DNA from: Oscillospiraceae bacterium
Lineage (GTDB): Bacteria; Bacillota; Clostridia; Saccharofermentanales; Saccharofermentanaceae
DNA: 11,907 bases
Direction of reading: 5' to 3'
NCBI GenBank assembly: GCA_902767145.1
Contig: CACXGG010000207.1
Span: 1 to 11,907 of the forward strand
How positions within the stretch are numbered: the stretch's first letter is position 1; the number at the start of each line of letters is the position of its first letter. This document shows, piece by piece, positions 6,057 through 11,907 of this stretch. The translations under genes were made by a program, and so were the position numbers. Below the pieces are notes generated by a model. It saw only the letters and a program-made list of their open reading frames with translations. It was not told the DNA's origin and did no database searches.

Positions 6057-8729
6057 TCAGATCTGTGTCTTAAGGACCTCACTTGCCTTTGCCAGGGCAT
6101 CGCCGATCTTGGAGACATCCTTACCGCCGGCCTGGGCCATGTCGGGACGTCCTCCACCGCCGCCGCCTGCGACCTTAGCAGCCTCCCTGATGATATTACC
6201 TGCGTGGGCACCGGCCTTTACTGCACTCTCAGTAGCCATGGCTACGAAGAGCACTTTGTCGCCTGCTTCAGCTGCAAGGAATACAAATCCGTTTTCCAGC
6301 CTGTCCCTGATGCTGTCAGCCATATCGCGGAGAGAAGCGGCATCAGATGCATCAACCTTAGCGATGACAGCTGTTGTTCCATTTATATCCTCTGCGCTCT
6401 TCAGGATATCGTCAGCCATATTGCCTGCAGCGGCCTTCTGGATCTGGGCGATCTCCTTTTCGAGAGCCTTGACCTCAGCCACCAGGTTCTCGCTCTTCTT
6501 GAGGAGCTGGTCTTTGCCGACCTTGAGGGTGGAAGCGAGTTCGTCGATCTTCTCCCTGTCGCTCCTGGCCATGTCGTAGCATGCCTTACCTGTTACAGCC
6601 TCGATCCTTCTGATACCGGAAGCGATACCCTGCTCGGAAACGATCCTGAACTGGCCTGCCTGGGATGAATGCTTAAGGTGTGTACCACCGCAGAACTCGA
6701 TGGAGAAAGGCTCTTCTGTATCGCCTACCGTTACTACCCTTACCTCCTCGCCGTACTTGTCGTCGAAGAATGCCATGGCGCCGAGATCTCTTGCCTCGTC
6801 CTGCTTCATGACGCGGGTGATGACAGGAAGGTCCTCAAGGATCTTCTCGTTAACGATCTTCTCGACCTCACTGATCTCCTCCTCTGTCATGGCGGAGAAG
6901 TGGGTAAAGTCGAACCTGAGCCTCTCAGGGTCTACATAGGAACCCTTCTGCTGTACGTGGTCGCCGAGAACGGAACGGAGTGCAGCCTGAAGGATATGTG
7001 TGGATGTATGGTTACGGCATGTAGCCATACGTCTTGCCTTATCGGTCTCGATCTTAACGGTCATGCCGGCCTTGACAGAACCTCTTGTGATCTCGATGGT
7101 GTGAAGATACTTGGAAGCCGTATCCTTATCTACTGAGATAACATCAGCCTCGAAGCTGTCGTTTGAGATCTTACCGCCGTCATTTACCTGACCACCCATG
7201 GTGGCATACATTACAGTCTTATCGAAGATGGCAACAGCCCTGTCTCCCTCAAAGACCTCATCCGCCATGTGAAGGGCGCCCTCATCATCTGCCTTGAGAA
7301 GGTAGAGGAGCTTAGCTTCGCACTCCAGGTTATCGTAGCCGTCGAAAACAGTAGCGGAGGTGTCAGCAAGGAGCTCATCGGGAAGCTTGTTGCCGCCCCA
7401 TGCAGTATTGGATACGTTCTCCTTTGTAGCCTTTCTGGCTCTGTCCTTCTGCTCCTTCATGGCAGCCTTGAAGCCTTCCTCGTCTACGGAAAGGCCGCTG
7501 TCCTGGGCGATCTCCTTTGTGAGATCGAGAGGGAATCCGTATGTATCGTGGAGCTTGAAGGCATCCTCACCGGAAAGCTCTGTCTTTCCTGCTGCCTTAG
7601 CCTCGTCGATCATATCTGAAAGGATCTTTGTTCCGGCCTCAACAGTCCTGAGGAAATCATCCTCCTCCTTGTTGATGACCGTCATGATCATTGTGTACTT
7701 GGATGTGAGCTCGGGATAAGCATCCTTGTTCTGGTCGATGACCACCTCAGCGATATCAGCCAGGAACTTGCCCTGGATACCCAGGAGCTTTCCGAACCTT
7801 GCAGCTCTTCTCATGAGCCTTCTAAGGACATATCCGGCACCTGCGTTACTGGGAAGGACACCGTCGGAGATCATCATGGTGGAGGATCTCATATGGTCCG
7901 TGATGACCCTGATGGCAACATCGTCCTTTGCGTTGGCGCCATATGTCTTGCCAGCCTTTTCGCAGACTGTATCAAGGATCTTTCTTACAGTGTCGACCTC
8001 AAAGAGGTTATCAACGCCCTGCATTACGCAGGCAAATCGCTCAAGTCCTCCGCCTGTATCGATATTCTTCTGTGCAAGAGGAAGATATGATCCGTCCTCC
8101 TGTCTGTCGAACTGTGAGAATACGAGGTTCCAGATCTCAACGAACCTGTCGCACTCGCAGCCGGGCTTACAGTCGGGCTTACCGCAGCCCTTCTCGATGC
8201 CTCTGTCGTAGTAGATCTCGGAGCAGGGGCCGCAGGGACCTGTACCGTGCTCCCAGAAATTATCCTCTTTGCCGAGCCTTGTGATCCTCTCGGCAGGGAT
8301 ACCGATCTTTTTGTTCCAGATCTCGAAGGCTTCGTCGTCCTCAACATAAACAGAGGGATAGAGGAGTTCGGGATCCATCTCAAGATCCTTGGTCAGGAAT
8401 TCCCATGCCCAGGGGATGACCTCCTCCTTAAAGTAGTCTCCGAAGGAAAAGTTACCCAGCATCTCGAAATATGTTCCGTGTCTTGCCGTATGTCCGACAT
8501 TTTCGATATCGGGAGTACGGATGCACTTCTGGCATGTGGTAACTCTTCTGCAGGGAGGTGTCTCCGCGCCCGTGAAGTAGGGCTTAAGAGGCGTCATGCC
8601 TGCGTTTATAAGAAGGATGGAAGGATCGTTCTTCGGAACGAGGGAGAACGAAGGCATCCTCAGATGTCCCTTTGATTCGAAAAAGGACAGATATCTTTCT
8701 CTGATCTCATTTAATCCAAGCGGCTGCAT
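6057..8729 (-). CDS. alaS: Alanyl-tRNA synthetase
   Basis: An 890-residue class II synthetase that charges tRNA-Ala and clears mischarged Ser/Gly-tRNA-Ala. Catalytic domain: the TARHGTYFEMLGNFSFGDYFK block at about residues 79-99 (motif 2 region) and GAGYVLRRLMRRAARFG at about 294-310 (motif 3). A cysteine cluster C182/C187/C191/C193 (CGKPDCKPGCEC) looks like the zinc-type insertion of clostridial AlaRS. Editing domain: HxxxH with H574 and H578, then C680 and H684 in FCGGTHL, the four zinc ligands of the family. C-Ala domain: a glycine hexamer followed by RPDMAQAGGKD at about 854-870. Everything expected is present and the length is normal (E. coli 876). An in-frame GTG at 8741 lies directly against the AAGGAG; I prefer the ATG at 8729, 11 bases after AGGAG, because it gives the usual N-terminus xxLGLNEIR. 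It has its own promoter and terminator. Confidence 0.97.
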   Translation of the reverse strand: MQPLGLNEIRERYLSFFESKGHLRMPSFSLVPKNDPSILLINAGMTPLKPYFTGAETPPCRRVTTCQKCIRTPDIENVGHTARHGTYFEMLGNFSFGDYFKEEVIPWAWEFLTKDLEMDPELLYPSVYVEDDEAFEIWNKKIGIPAERITRLGKEDNFWEHGTGPCGPCSEIYYDRGIEKGCGKPDCKPGCECDRFVEIWNLVFSQFDRQEDGSYLPLAQKNIDTGGGLERFACVMQGVDNLFEVDTVRKILDTVCEKAGKTYGANAKDDVAIRVITDHMRSSTMMISDGVLPSNAGAGYVLRRLMRRAARFGKLLGIQGKFLADIAEVVIDQNKDAYPELTSKYTMIMTVINKEEDDFLRTVEAGTKILSDMIDEAKAAGKTELSGEDAFKLHDTYGFPLDLTKEIAQDSGLSVDEEGFKAAMKEQKDRARKATKENVSNTAWGGNKLPDELLADTSATVFDGYDNLECEAKLLYLLKADDEGALHMADEVFEGDRAVAIFDKTVMYATMGGQVNDGGKISNDSFEADVISVDKDTASKYLHTIEITRGSVKAGMTVKIETDKARRMATCRNHTSTHILQAALRSVLGDHVQQKGSYVDPERLRFDFTHFSAMTEEEISEVEKIVNEKILEDLPVITRVMKQDEARDLGAMAFFDDKYGEEVRVVTVGDTEEPFSIEFCGGTHLKHSSQAGQFRIVSEQGIASGIRRIEAVTGKACYDMARSDREKIDELASTLKVGKDQLLKKSENLVAEVKALEKEIAQIQKAAAGNMADDILKSAEDINGTTAVIAKVDASDAASLRDMADSIRDRLENGFVFLAAEAGDKVLFVAMATESAVKAGAHAGNIIREAAKVAGGGGGGRPDMAQAGGKDVSKIGDALAKASEVLKTQI

Positions 8730-8762
8730 AATACTGGTCACTCCTTATTTTTTAACTGAAAG

Positions 8763-8791
8763 ATTATAAAACTATTTACGGCTTTATGCAA
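8763..8791 (-). promoter_or_regulatory. Putative alaS promoter
   Basis: On the minus strand TTGCAT (8791-8786), a 17-base spacer and a perfect TATAAT (8768-8763) lie between the stop of the WYL gene (8795) and alaS. Transcription would start near 8756, giving a leader under 30 bases. That leaves no room for a T-box leader, a common control element of clostridial synthetase genes. No hairpin terminator is visible between the WYL gene and this promoter, so read-through from upstream remains possible. Confidence 0.7.
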
Positions 8792-8794
8792 TTA

Positions 8795-9850
8795 TCAGGC
8801 AAGGCCGTCCAGTGCTTTTTTGAGGTATCCGGCAAACTTTTCCTTTACCTCGCTGTCGTCTATGGTGACCTCGAGTCCATCAAAGGTGGACAGCATAAAG
8901 AGCTTCGTAAACAGAGTGGGAACAAGGCCCGCCTCGATCATGAACTTCAGCTCCCCGCTCTCGGTACGGTCGCTGAGGAACCTCTTCGTCTTGACGTCGT
9001 CGGCAAAAGCATTGTAGGCGCGGAGGATGGTCTTCTCATCATCTGACTTGAAGCTGATGGTGATGATCCTGCTGTCGCTGGAGGAGAAGGCGTCGATGGA
9101 ATTGGCCAGGTAGTTCTTCAGGATCTTATCCCTGTCCTTCCCAAGATCAACATAATGGGACTTTCCCTCGATGCCGTGACCCTTGATCCTGTCTACCCTG
9201 TATCTCCTGATGGAGGATATGACATCCTTTGTCTTCTTATACTCATCATTATCGATGGCAATGAGGTAATAGCAGGAATTCTCCCAGTCAAGAGCGATGG
9301 GGGACGTGTACTTTTCTGATGCGGACCTTATGGCATCGGCGATGACATATCCGTACTCAAGCCTCAGGACCATCTTGTCCTTTATGCAGGTCCTTATATT
9401 GTTGAGGATGAACTGCGTCTTCCTGTTCACCTTATAGTCGTGGGAGACCAGGGATCTGTATCCGTCGGAGAAATAAGAGGGATACATCTTCTCGATCTTC
9501 TCGCAAAGGCCGCTGGAGGTGAAGGGCGTGGTCCTGATGGCATCCACGATGAGCCTTGCCTCATCCAGGGAAAGCTCGTTGGAAAGCTCGGATCTCATGT
9601 ACTTATTACCCTCCAGGGTGATCCACTTCTCCCCCGGGTCAACATGTCCCGTGAGCTCCATGAATTCATTTATCCTGTCGATATCCGAATAAACGGACTT
9701 ACGCTCGAACTGGTATCCCGTCCTGTTCTCGAGATAGGACAGGATCTCTTTCATGGTAACGCCGTTCTCATAGTCGTATGCATTAAGATGCGTAAGGAAA
9801 TAATCGTAAAGGAGCAGTACCTTGTGCTTTGACTTTTCCGAATTTGCCAT
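8795..9850 (-). CDS. WYL-domain transcriptional regulator with N-terminal helix-turn-helix
   Basis: A 351-residue cytoplasmic DNA-binding protein. Residues about 8-75 resemble an HTH_11/DeoR-type winged helix (MKEILSYLENRTG...KSVYSDIDRINEF). A linker of about 70 residues follows. Residues about 145-225 form the WYL domain, seen in SPIALDWENSCYYLIAID (Y194-Y195-L196 in place of W-Y-L) and the downstream RRYRVDRI. The C-terminal part fits the WCX extension seen after WYL domains. WYL domains are thought to bind nucleic acid or nucleotide ligands and act as switches; members regulate CRISPR, DNA damage and metabolic genes, but the target here is unknown. The frame is open to 9901, yet the ATG at 9850 follows AAAGGGGG at seven bases and is the better start. 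The gene lies 65 bases before alaS. A palindrome overlaps its likely promoter, which would suit autoregulation. Confidence 0.87.
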   Translation of the reverse strand: MANSEKSKHKVLLLYDYFLTHLNAYDYENGVTMKEILSYLENRTGYQFERKSVYSDIDRINEFMELTGHVDPGEKWITLEGNKYMRSELSNELSLDEARLIVDAIRTTPFTSSGLCEKIEKMYPSYFSDGYRSLVSHDYKVNRKTQFILNNIRTCIKDKMVLRLEYGYVIADAIRSASEKYTSPIALDWENSCYYLIAIDNDEYKKTKDVISSIRRYRVDRIKGHGIEGKSHYVDLGKDRDKILKNYLANSIDAFSSSDSRIITISFKSDDEKTILRAYNAFADDVKTKRFLSDRTESGELKFMIEAGLVPTLFTKLFMLSTFDGLEVTIDDSEVKEKFAGYLKKALDGLA

Positions 9851-9869
9851 GTTCGTTCCCCCTTTAAAG

Positions 9870-9886
9870 ACTGTATTATTAACAGT
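9870..9886. promoter_or_regulatory. Palindrome, candidate operator before the WYL gene
   Basis: ACTGT-ATTATTA-ACAGT, two perfect 5-bp arms around a 7-bp AT-only centre. It overlaps the -10/start region of the possible promoter, 20 bases ahead of the WYL start codon. Its place and 17-bp span fit a dimeric repressor site, perhaps for the WYL protein itself. No second copy was found in the window. Confidence 0.35.
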
Positions 9887-9912
9887 ACACCAAAAGAGCA
9901 CCTACTTTGCAA
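9884..9912 (-). promoter_or_regulatory. Possible promoter of the WYL regulator gene
   Basis: On the minus strand TTGCAA (9912-9907) and TGTACT (9889-9884) are 17 bases apart, with transcription expected near 9877 and a leader of about 26 bases. The -10 box matches only four of six consensus positions. The neighbouring TTAATAAT is an alternative -10 without a good -35. Treat as tentative. Confidence 0.35.
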
Positions 9913-9927
9913 GGAAAAAGTTAGGAA

Positions 9928-9951
9928 ACGGGCATCCTTCCGGACACCCGT
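9928..9951 (-). terminator. Probable terminator of the acidic-protein gene
   Basis: On the minus strand ACGGGTGTCC and GGATGCCCGT pair over 10 bp, including two G-U wobbles, around a GGAA (GNRA) tetraloop. It begins 41 bases after the stop of the gene ending at 9993. The T-rich stretch is not immediate (TTCCTAACTTTTT), so it may be weak or act as a 3' stabiliser. On the plus strand the two wobbles become mismatches, so minus is the functional strand. Confidence 0.6.
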
Positions 9952-9992
9952 CTCCTGTAAACACCGATCCGTTCATGATGAGGCTTCAAGCC

Positions 9993-10559
9993 TTACATAT
10001 AAGCGCCCTCGTAAGCCTCTGCGATCTTGCTCCTCATGGTCTTGAGGGAGGACTTGTACATCTTGTGCATCCTGAAGGTCTGGATCCTCACCGTCTCGGT
10101 AAGGTCGTTGACGATACCGATGTTTTCGATGAGTTTCAGATACTCGATGATCCTTCCTGAAGAATAGAAGCCGTCCTCGATATATCTTACGAAGCGGTCC
10201 CTTCCCATGGACCAGGATGCCAGGGTGGCTGCAAGATAGATGCTCATGGCGTCCTTGAACATCATATCTGACAGGGTGGCATGACCCTTGCCCTTGAGGG
10301 ATGCGCAGTAGACATACATATTCCTGATGTAGTCCATGGCAAACTGGCCGGCGTCGAACTTGCCCTTCTCCTCTGTCTGTCCCTCACCGGAACTCTCATC
10401 AGTCTCATTCTGCTCCCCGCTGTCTTCTGCGGCCTTTTTCTCATCTTCCGCTTCCTCGAGTTCATCCACGATGCTCTTTTCCTCTTTTGCCTCCTTTTCC
10501 TCAGGGCTGAATTCCTCAGTGATCCCGGGGAAAGTGTTGTCTGTCTTTTCCTTCTGCAT
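9993..10559 (-). CDS. Unrecognised protein with acidic disordered N-terminus and helical C-terminus
   Basis: 188 residues, family not recognised. Residues 1 to about 78 are almost entirely charged or polar (runs of E, D, K, S and Q), probably disordered and strongly acidic. Residues about 79-188 are ordered-looking and helix-prone: FDAGQFAMDYIRNMYVY, a moderately hydrophobic stretch AMSIYLAATLASWSMG, then amphipathic helices to a basic KMYKSSLKTMRSK near the end. No signal peptide, clear transmembrane helix, metal site or catalytic motif is visible. The hydrophobic stretch, about 16 residues, is short for a membrane span. The open frame reaches 10619, but AAAGGAG eight bases before the ATG at 10559 fixes this start. 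It is divergent from the DUF1015 gene across a 185-base region. It could be an adaptor or regulatory protein, but nothing in the sequence establishes a function. Confidence 0.75.
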   Translation of the reverse strand: MQKEKTDNTFPGITEEFSPEEKEAKEEKSIVDELEEAEDEKKAAEDSGEQNETDESSGEGQTEEKGKFDAGQFAMDYIRNMYVYCASLKGKGHATLSDMMFKDAMSIYLAATLASWSMGRDRFVRYIEDGFYSSGRIIEYLKLIENIGIVNDLTETVRIQTFRMHKMYKSSLKTMRSKIAEAYEGAYM

Positions 10560-10635
10560 TTCTTTTTCTCCTTTCGGTCTTATTTCGTCTGTCGGTACCC
10601 CCATCTTACCTGCTGTCAAGACATTTTTTGCACCA
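10560..10635. other. Left part of divergent intergenic region
   Basis: This contains the ribosome binding site of the minus-strand acidic protein (AAAGGAG read on minus, about 10568-10574) and its leader. The minus-strand frame stays open to 10619, but nothing suggests that this extension is translated. A perfect TTGACA at 10616-10621 on the minus strand could be a -35 box, although no acceptable -10 stands 15-19 bases after it. No hairpin is obvious. Confidence 0.4.
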
Positions 10636-10665
10636 AATCCGTTACAATCCGTTACAAACCGTGTC
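10636..10665. repeat. Tandem 10-bp direct repeats in divergent promoter region
   Basis: AATCCGTTAC occurs twice without a gap (10636-10645, 10646-10655), followed by a diverged third unit AAACCGTGTC (10656-10665, seven of ten matches). The 10-bp period puts each copy on nearly the same face of the helix. The array ends at the putative -35 box of the DUF1015 promoter, where an activator or cooperative repressor would bind. Confidence 0.75.
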
Positions 10666-10692
10666 GAAAATCAAATAACCCTGTGATACAAT
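10664..10692 (+). promoter_or_regulatory. Putative promoter of the DUF1015 gene
   Basis: TCGAAA (10664-10669), a 17-base spacer and TACAAT (10687-10692) preceded by TGA form an extended -10 promoter with a weak -35. A start near 10699 gives a leader of about 46 bases. The weak -35 and the tandem repeats just upstream are what an activator-dependent promoter would look like. For the minus-strand gene a perfect TTGACA is present at 10616-10621, but I see no matching -10. Confidence 0.5.
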
Positions 10693-10744
10693 AGTTCATG
10701 CTTTTTATATTAAATAATGACTTTTCTTAAGGAGAACGTCTCGT

Positions 10745-11907
10745 ATGAAGATCTTTTCAGACATCGCCATTTCAGCAGCAGACATAATGCTTCCCGCAGA
10801 GGGAACAGACCTGAGCAAATGGGCAGTCATCGCATGTGATCAGTACACATCAGAACCCGAATACTGGAAAAACGTAGAGGAATATGTAGGGGATGCTCCC
10901 TCTGCCCTCAAGATAGTACTTCCCGAAGTCTATCTCACTGATAAGGAGAAGAGCGAAAAGAAGCTCTCTGAGATCTCCGTCAATATCGACAGTTATCTGA
11001 ACGGCGGTATCTGGGCCGCACCCTTCGAAGGCTTTACGGTCATCGACAGAAAGACCCCGGTACACCCTTCACGAAAAGGCCTGGTTGCAGCAGTAGACCT
11101 TGAGGGCTACAGCTACGAACCCGGAAATACAGCTCTTATCAGAGCCACCGAGGGAACGGTCCTCAGCAGGATCCCTCCCAGGGTAAAGATCAGACAGAAT
11201 GCAAAGGTGGAGCTTCCCCATGTCATGCTCCTTATCGACGATCCTGAAGATACGGTCATCGGAAGCGCATGGGATAAGGCAGAAGCTAGCGGAAGAGCTC
11301 CCGTATATGATACGGATCTTATGCTGGGTGCAGGCCACGTAAAGGGATATGCCATCGAAGGCACCTCCTCCGAGGCAGAAGCAGTAGTCTCCGCTCTCAG
11401 GACACTCCTTTCAAAGACAGCATCAGGAATGCTCTTTGCAGTAGGCGACGGAAACCACTCCCTGGCTTCTGCTAAGGCACACTGGGACAACATAAAGAAG
11501 GACCTCTCCGATGAGGAGAAGCTCACACATCCCGCAAGATACGCTCTTACCGAGATCGTGAACATCCACGACAAGGGTCTTGATTTCGAGCCCATCCACA
11601 GGGTCGTATTCGGACTTACAAAGGATGAGTTCATCAGCAAGGCAAAGGAATACTTCAAGGATGCCGGCTTGACCATCGGATCCTCCGAAGGCCAGTCCTT
11701 CACCATTGTTTCCGAGGGGGAAGAGGATGTCACCATTTCCCTTTCCAACCCTCCCCACTCCCTGAGCGTAGGTTCAGTACAGATGTTCCTGGACTCCATC
11801 GGGGCTGACACTGATTATATCCACGGCGAGGATTCCGTAAGAAAGCTCGCCACTAAGGGCAATATGGGAATACTCCTTCCCGACATCAGCAAGGATGCGT
11901 TTTTCGA
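10745..11907 (+). CDS. DUF1015 family protein (3' end outside window)
   Basis: The frame is open from the ATG at 10745 to the last base, giving 387 complete codons of a family usually about 410-430 residues long. AAGGAG lies 10 bases before the start. It matches the DUF1015 (PF06245) pattern as I know it: an N-terminal ADIMLP followed by WAVIACDQYTSEPEYW at about 26-41, IRATEGTVLSRIPPR at about 131-145, GDGNHSLASAK at 234-244, and ARYALTEIVNIHD at about 265-277 with FEPIHRV after it. The GDGNHS block looks like an active or binding site, but the biochemical function of the family is not established. No signal peptide or membrane helix is seen, so it should be cytoplasmic. It is the only intact-start plus-strand gene and is expressed divergently from the acidic unknown protein. 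Codon use resembles that of its neighbours. Confidence 0.88.
   Translation, partial: MKIFSDIAISAADIMLPAEGTDLSKWAVIACDQYTSEPEYWKNVEEYVGDAPSALKIVLPEVYLTDKEKSEKKLSEISVNIDSYLNGGIWAAPFEGFTVIDRKTPVHPSRKGLVAAVDLEGYSYEPGNTALIRATEGTVLSRIPPRVKIRQNAKVELPHVMLLIDDPEDTVIGSAWDKAEASGRAPVYDTDLMLGAGHVKGYAIEGTSSEAEAVVSALRTLLSKTASGMLFAVGDGNHSLASAKAHWDNIKKDLSDEEKLTHPARYALTEIVNIHDKGLDFEPIHRVVFGLTKDEFISKAKEYFKDAGLTIGSSEGQSFTIVSEGEEDVTISLSNPPHSLSVGSVQMFLDSIGADTDYIHGEDSVRKLATKGNMGILLPDISKDAFF

Noticed and set aside
6204..7136. Two consecutive plus-strand open frames (154 and 155 codons) opposite alaS
   Set aside because: They lie wholly antisense to the conserved editing and C-Ala regions of AlaRS, lack Shine-Dalgarno sequences and show no family motifs.
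11113..11811. 232-codon minus-strand open frame opposite the DUF1015 gene
   Set aside because: The plus strand carries a well-supported DUF1015 protein with conserved motifs and a ribosome site; the opposite frame shows no recognisable domain.

Overview
The window looks like a chromosomal segment from an anaerobic Gram-positive bacterium of the class Clostridia. The evidence is indirect: strong GGAGG-type ribosome binding sites, a stand-alone methionine synthase activation-domain protein, a DUF1015 protein, a WYL regulator, and a secreted leucine-rich-repeat protein with choline/glucan-type wall-binding repeats, an architecture common in Lachnospiraceae and Oscillospiraceae. I cannot assign a genus. 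No rRNA, tRNA, CRISPR array, transposase or phage gene is visible, and no gap between genes exceeds 300 bases.

Layout. Bases 1-348 (+) hold the 3' end of a polytopic membrane protein that resembles the YwaF/TMEM164 family. Converging on it, with a 14-base overlap of coding ends, is a two-gene minus-strand operon: a HIT-family (HinT-like) protein (895-1236) whose stop overlaps the start of a small MetH-activation-domain protein (335-895). A clean intrinsic terminator (1292-1325) separates that operon from a 1525-codon secreted surface protein (1345-5922, -). This protein has a signal peptide, a very acidic linker, four NFPD-type modules, a long LRR array, one fibronectin-III-like domain and 14 wall-binding repeats. 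A second terminator (5973-6026) follows alaS, alanyl-tRNA synthetase (6057-8729, -), which has its own near-consensus promoter. Upstream, also on minus, are a WYL-domain transcriptional regulator (8795-9850) and an unrecognised protein with an acidic N-terminal half (9993-10559). From 10560 to 10744 lies a divergent intergenic region with tandem 10-bp repeats and a promoter that reads into a DUF1015 protein (10745 onward, +), cut by the window end.

How the genes work together. Most are separate housekeeping or surface units with their own promoters or terminators. The one clear operon is HIT plus MetH-activation domain, which joins nucleotide hydrolysis to reductive reactivation of a B12 methionine synthase encoded elsewhere. 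The regulator could control itself (a palindrome overlaps its putative promoter) or its neighbours, but nothing in the sequence proves a target. I found no clearly new defence or biosynthetic system. The least explained items are the acidic unknown protein and the helically phased repeats in the divergent region beside it.
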